From contig JAJFGW010000007.1 in the NCBI GenBank assembly GCA_021775915.1, positions 25,371-89,370 on the forward strand: a DNA stretch of 64,000 nucleotides, written 5' to 3'. The notes under the pieces are model-generated. The model saw only the letters and a list, made by a program, of their open reading frames with translations, was not told the DNA's origin and did not search any database. The DNA is from Alphaproteobacteria bacterium. Lineage in GTDB: Bacteria; Pseudomonadota; Alphaproteobacteria; Micavibrionales; Micavibrionaceae. The translations under genes and the position numbers were made by a program. Below, piece by piece: positions 60,377 to 64,000 of the stretch; the stretch's first letter is position 1, and each line of letters begins with the position of its first letter.

Positions 60377-62593
60377 CTATTCAGCAGCTTCCAGCATTTC
60401 ATCCTGCTCCACAGCTTTCGGTGGTTGCCCGCCCTGATGATCTCCTCTAATCTGCGTAAGGAATGAGCTCACAGATTTTTCAAGGTTACCAGACAACCCG
60501 GCAATATCGTCGGCTGAAGTTTTTAGCATTTGTGAGGCTTGTCCCGTTTCACCAGCCGCCGCCTGCACGCTGCCTATAACGCTGGCTACCTGCTGCGCCG
60601 CATCTGAGACTTCCGAAATATTTCTGGTGATTTCAGTAATAACAGAATTCTGCTCCTCTACAGCACTGGCCGTTCCCGTTGATGCCTGATCAATATCAGA
60701 AATATTGCTAATAATTTCCTGCATGGCCTGCACAGAATCCTGCGTTGCATTTTGAATCTCTGTGATGCGCGTTTCAATTTCCTGCGTTTTCTTGGATGTT
60801 TCTGTTGCAAGTTTTTTTACTTCATCAGCCACAACAGCAAAGCCCTTTCCTGCCTCCCCGGCTCTGGCGGCCTCAATGGTCGCATTAAGCGCCAGCAGAT
60901 TGGTTTGTTCGGCAATGTCCTTAATTGCCACAACAACTGTACCAATATTTTCAGCCAGCGAGTTCAATTCATCGACTTTCTGACTCGTGCTATTGGCACT
61001 GTTGGAAGCCATACCGGCTTTTGAGGCCACATCAGCAATCTGTTTAGAAATTTCCTGCGCACTGGCCGTCATTTCCTCTGTGGCCGAGGCTACGGTTCCT
61101 GCATTTGCGCTGGTTTCTTCTGCCGCCGCCGCCACAGATGCGCTTGATTCCTGTGTCTTGGACGCTGTCCCCTCCATGTCTCTGGAGGCACCCTGAAGCT
61201 TTTCAGCCGCAACAGCCAGACTTTTAATCGCACCCCCAACCTGAGAGTCAAACTGATCGGCCATATCATTCATGATACGCTTTTTATCTTCTTCAGCGCG
61301 TTGTTCAGCTTGTTCTTGTTCTACTCTTAATCGTTTGGCCTCCATGCCATTTTCTTTAAAGACCTGAACAGACGCCGCCATCTCGCCTATTTCATCAGCA
61401 CGCTCCGTTCCCGGAATCTCAATATCAAAATTATCTTTTGCCAGTTCATTCATAGCCCCCGCCATTTGCGTAATCGGTCGGGACACTTTTCTGGAGGCAA
61501 ACAAAGAGATAAACACAACACCAATGAGAACCACCAATGTTGAAAGAACCGCAAATATCTTCATCTGATTGATAGGTTCCATGATTTCGGCTTTATCAAT
61601 TTCGGCCAAAATGGCCCAACGCGCACCATGAAAATCAATATGTCCATAAGCGGACACCACAGGAACACCCCGATAGTCCGGAACAGTCTCGACTCCTTCT
61701 TTACCTTCGAGCGCTAAATCCACTGTTTTGCCAGGAACTTCCGTTTTCAGGATTGTCGATTCTTCCGAAAAACGTGAATCACTGCGCATAAGGTGGTCTT
61801 CACCGACAATATAGGTTTCACCGGATTCACCCAAACCAGCGGCAACCTGCATGACAGCATTAATACGAGCAATCGGCATCTGAAAGACCAGAACACCGGC
61901 CAAAGAACCATTATCATTTAAGACGGGCTGAGAAATAAAGCTCGCCGCCGCCCCGTGACTTGGCGCATAGGGTTTAAAATCAAAAAATGCCTGAAAGTCC
62001 GGTTCCGGGTTATCTCTTGCGGCCCGGAAAGCATTACCAAGATCACTGTCTTTCCACTCACCTGTGTTCAGGTTTGTCGCATAATCCAGTTCCTTGAAGA
62101 CGGTGTAGACAAGATTCCCATTAGGAGCGAACAGAAAAACATCGTAGTAATCGCGCTGGCGTAAAAAATGCCGGAACCAGGGATGGTATCTTTTATGAAG
62201 CTCGCTATAGCGTGATCCGTCCTTCGCGTAATCGAGTTCTTCTTTCTGACCTATGGGATTTGGATTATCATCAATATAAAGCTTTTGCAGTTCTTTAGTT
62301 TGGTTTCCGCTAAAACTCATTTCGTTCCATGCTTGCGTAAAATCAAGCAGAGCTCCACGCACATATTCATTACGGGACAAGGAAGAAAGATCCTGCTCAA
62401 TTGAGCCTAGGTAATTACTTAAAGCACTAACACGTGAAGCCTGAAGCGCGACCAGCTTTTCTTCCGCGGCATACAGGCCATCATTTGAGGCCTTGGTTAC
62501 GGTAATTAAGCCTGTGATAACGGCTGATAGTACCGCCAGACACGTAATCAGAAGCGGAAGTTTTTGCGATATTTTCAGTGTTGCTACATTCAT
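60377..62593 (-). CDS. Methyl-accepting chemotaxis protein
   Basis: 738 aa. First membrane segment about 14-34, a large periplasmic sensing region (about 35-340, dCache-like, with [20 protein letters not shown] and the [12 protein letters not shown] end), second segment about 345-365, HAMP domain ([20 protein letters not shown]), then the signalling domain with the highly conserved hairpin tip [20 protein letters not shown]. It would control a CheA kinase encoded elsewhere. The ligand cannot be predicted. It follows the porin gene on the same strand after a 29-base gap. Confidence 0.93.
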   Translation of the reverse strand: MNVATLKISQKLPLLITCLAVLSAVITGLITVTKASNDGLYAAEEKLVALQASRVSALSNYLGSIEQDLSSLSRNEYVRGALLDFTQAWNEMSFSGNQTKELQKLYIDDNPNPIGQKEELDYAKDGSRYSELHKRYHPWFRHFLRQRDYYDVFLFAPNGNLVYTVFKELDYATNLNTGEWKDSDLGNAFRAARDNPEPDFQAFFDFKPYAPSHGAAASFISQPVLNDNGSLAGVLVFQMPIARINAVMQVAAGLGESGETYIVGEDHLMRSDSRFSEESTILKTEVPGKTVDLALEGKEGVETVPDYRGVPVVSAYGHIDFHGARWAILAEIDKAEIMEPINQMKIFAVLSTLVVLIGVVFISLFASRKVSRPITQMAGAMNELAKDNFDIEIPGTERADEIGEMAASVQVFKENGMEAKRLRVEQEQAEQRAEEDKKRIMNDMADQFDSQVGGAIKSLAVAAEKLQGASRDMEGTASKTQESSASVAAAAEETSANAGTVASATEEMTASAQEISKQIADVASKAGMASNSANSTSQKVDELNSLAENIGTVVVAIKDIAEQTNLLALNATIEAARAGEAGKGFAVVADEVKKLATETSKKTQEIETRITEIQNATQDSVQAMQEIISNISDIDQASTGTASAVEEQNSVITEITRNISEVSDAAQQVASVIGSVQAAAGETGQASQMLKTSADDIAGLSGNLEKSVSSFLTQIRGDHQGGQPPKAVEQDEMLEAAE

Positions 62594-62622
62594 ATCAAAT
62601 GACCTCTTTATTTTGTTTTCTA

Positions 62623-63360
62623 TTAAAAGCTTCTGGAGATTCCAAAGATGATGCGGCTATTACATCCATCGGCACACTCGCCCGGTCTACCCGGTTCGCC
62701 CAGATCCGTATCCACATATTGCAGAGACAAGTCAAAACCCTCAAGCGTATAGCTCAGACCGACAGACCAATCTGTATAATCGGGCACGCCAAAAGCTGCA
62801 TTATCATCAATATTTTGATAACCGGCATGGCCGGACAAAGTAAAATCAGCGGGCAAAGGAACGTCTATGCCCAAAGCATAATATTGGGCACCGTCACTAT
62901 CAGCGAAATAGTTAGGCGAATAATTCACCGCTGCCGAAGCCGAGAACACTTCGAAATCATACCCAAGGGAAAAAGCGACTTCATAAAAATCATAATCAAG
63001 AGAACTGTCTGCGCCGGGATAGGCATAGTAAATTGCACCAATATCGTAATCTACGCCACTGACAGAACCGCTATAACCGCCATAGACATCAACTTCAACA
63101 TTGGCTTCGTCGCCATCATTGAAATCGACATTTGATCCCCACACACCAACATAAAGACCTGAGTCATGTTCAATATCGAAGCCACCTTGCACGGCGATAT
63201 TTTCATCGGATTGTGCTATTCCCCGAAAAGAGTATTCGGTAACAAACCCGACATTGGCTGAAATTTCAGCGCCCCAATCAGTTGTTGTCGCCTTTGCCGA
63301 CAAGGGTGCGAGCATTAAGGTAGAAAGTGCCAATGCGCCCAGCGCTTTTCTCTTGTTCAT
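62623..63360 (-). CDS. TorF-family putative outer-membrane porin
   Basis: 245 aa. Signal peptide to about 24 ([16 protein letters not shown]), then a beta-barrel pattern: alternating strands and turns such as [20 protein letters not shown] near the start, the typical [20 protein letters not shown] late block, and a terminal Phe (FGISRSF) needed for barrel insertion. The N-terminal VTEYSFRG is the signature of this family (TIGR02001). Substrate unknown. Located just upstream of the chemoreceptor gene, possibly co-transcribed. Confidence 0.87.
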   Translation of the reverse strand: MNKRKALGALALSTLMLAPLSAKATTTDWGAEISANVGFVTEYSFRGIAQSDENIAVQGGFDIEHDSGLYVGVWGSNVDFNDGDEANVEVDVYGGYSGSVSGVDYDIGAIYYAYPGADSSLDYDFYEVAFSLGYDFEVFSASAAVNYSPNYFADSDGAQYYALGIDVPLPADFTLSGHAGYQNIDDNAAFGVPDYTDWSVGLSYTLEGFDLSLQYVDTDLGEPGRPGECADGCNSRIIFGISRSF

Positions 63361-63574
63361 AATTATGTTTCTCCATCCGATGTTTTACGAATTTCGAAAT
63401 TGTACCGAACAAGCGCCTGAAACTTTAGAAGTTTTTCCCTAATACATACGGGTGCGTGGGTTTGTTAATTATGAAATGTATTTGATTTATACAAAAAACT
63501 AATGTTTTTATCTTAGGTAATAAAGATTATTGGGACATTATTTGCTTGTTGGCATCCTGACGCAAGAGGAGCTG

Positions 63575-64000
63575 TTAAACCACCTCTTTACTCTTACTCA
63601 GACGTTTGCGATCGTGCGGGCAGAGATGGAGTTTGCGCAGGCGGAGGGATTTGGGGGTGACCTCCAGAAGCTCGTCATCATTGATGTAGGCCATCATGTC
63701 CTCTAAGCTCATCTTGCGCGGCGGGGTTATCGTTACGGCTTCGTCAGTACCTGACGCCCTTACGTTGGTTAGTTTTTTGCCCTTCAGGACATTGACTTCG
63801 AGATCATTATCACGGCTGTGCTCACCCACGATCATGCCCTTGTAAACCGGGCTTTGGTGGTCAACGAACATCACGCCGCGATCCTGCAAATTGAAAATCG
63901 CATAGGCAACGGCCGCGCCTGTATCATTGGAAATCAGTGCGCCGTTACGCCGCTGCGGGATGTCTCCTTTATACGGCGCGTAGGAATGAAACACCCTGTT
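63575..64000 (-). CDS. typA: Ribosome-associated GTPase TypA/BipA, C-terminal part (cut by window edge)
   Basis: About 141 residues; the gene continues past the right edge. NRVFHSYAPYKGDIPQRRNG, ALISNDTGAAVAYAIFNLQD, RGVMFVDHQSPVYKGMIVGE and KKLTNVRASGTDEAVTITPP are hallmark sequences of the TypA C-terminal domain, which binds the ribosome. The GTPase domain is outside the window. The end KSLRLRKLHLCPHDRKRLSK is typical. Confidence 0.96.
   Translation of the reverse strand, partial: NRVFHSYAPYKGDIPQRRNGALISNDTGAAVAYAIFNLQDRGVMFVDHQSPVYKGMIVGEHSRDNDLEVNVLKGKKLTNVRASGTDEAVTITPPRKMSLEDMMAYINDDELLEVTPKSLRLRKLHLCPHDRKRLSKSKEVV

Overview
The window is a gene-dense chromosomal segment of an alphaproteobacterium. 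Four things point there: the order dapF / ffh-rpsP-rimM-trmD-rplS-leuC-leuD-leuB, the long Lys/Glu/Ala tails on ribosomal proteins S16 and L19, a DUF3126 protein, and an olsB-olsA ornithine-lipid pair. A complete MSHA-like type IV pilus operon next to these genes would fit a Micavibrio-like lineage, but that placement is inference and no marker here proves it. No phage, insertion sequence, integrase or CRISPR array was found.

Layout. 1-5.7 kb: start of dapF (partial), then the SRP/ribosome/tRNA-modification operon with a small P-loop kinase inserted between rimM and trmD. 5.7-12.6 kb: the leucine operon, in which leuC is separated from leuD-leuB by an opposite-strand lipoprotein, an unknown protein and an HD-GYP-type protein; leuB runs into an NfeD-like/slipin pair that ends in a clear terminator. 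12.6-30 kb: a minus-strand block holding nearly all parts of an MSHA-like pilus: assembly ATPase, platform protein, MshI/J/K-like inner-membrane proteins, TPR protein, prepilin peptidase, two PilT-type ATPases, secretin and one pilin. An ABC-2 transporter is split across this block, and a membrane-anchored AraC regulator sits near the pilin gene.

30-32.6 kb: two DUF1538 membrane proteins, a PII-like protein and a CBS-pair protein form one compact operon, the best candidate here for a poorly described system. 32.6-39 kb: two tRNA-Arg genes, an OmpA-like envelope protein, a HEAT-repeat lipoprotein that appears cut by an in-frame stop, small secreted proteins, and a CheY-like regulator with two paralogous helical partners. 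39-46 kb: etfBA, a PEBP-type protein, a tyrosine phosphatase, olsBA, DUF3126 and exported unknowns. 46-51.8 kb: waaA-lpxK-lpxL (Kdo and lipid A), glutathione reductase and an HD phosphodiesterase-like protein. 52-60 kb: class II DAHP synthase, nadE, gltX, a TrmJ-like methyltransferase and rpsD with a strong promoter. 60-64 kb: a small protein of the family often labelled ribonucleotide reductase subunit alpha, a chemoreceptor, a TorF-type porin and the C-terminal part of typA.

Two genes (the MshG-like platform protein and the 59.8 kb small protein) have well-placed Shine-Dalgarno sequences, but the expected start positions carry ATC and ATT instead of ATG/GTG/TTG. All assignments come from reading the sequence and recalling family features; no database search was run.
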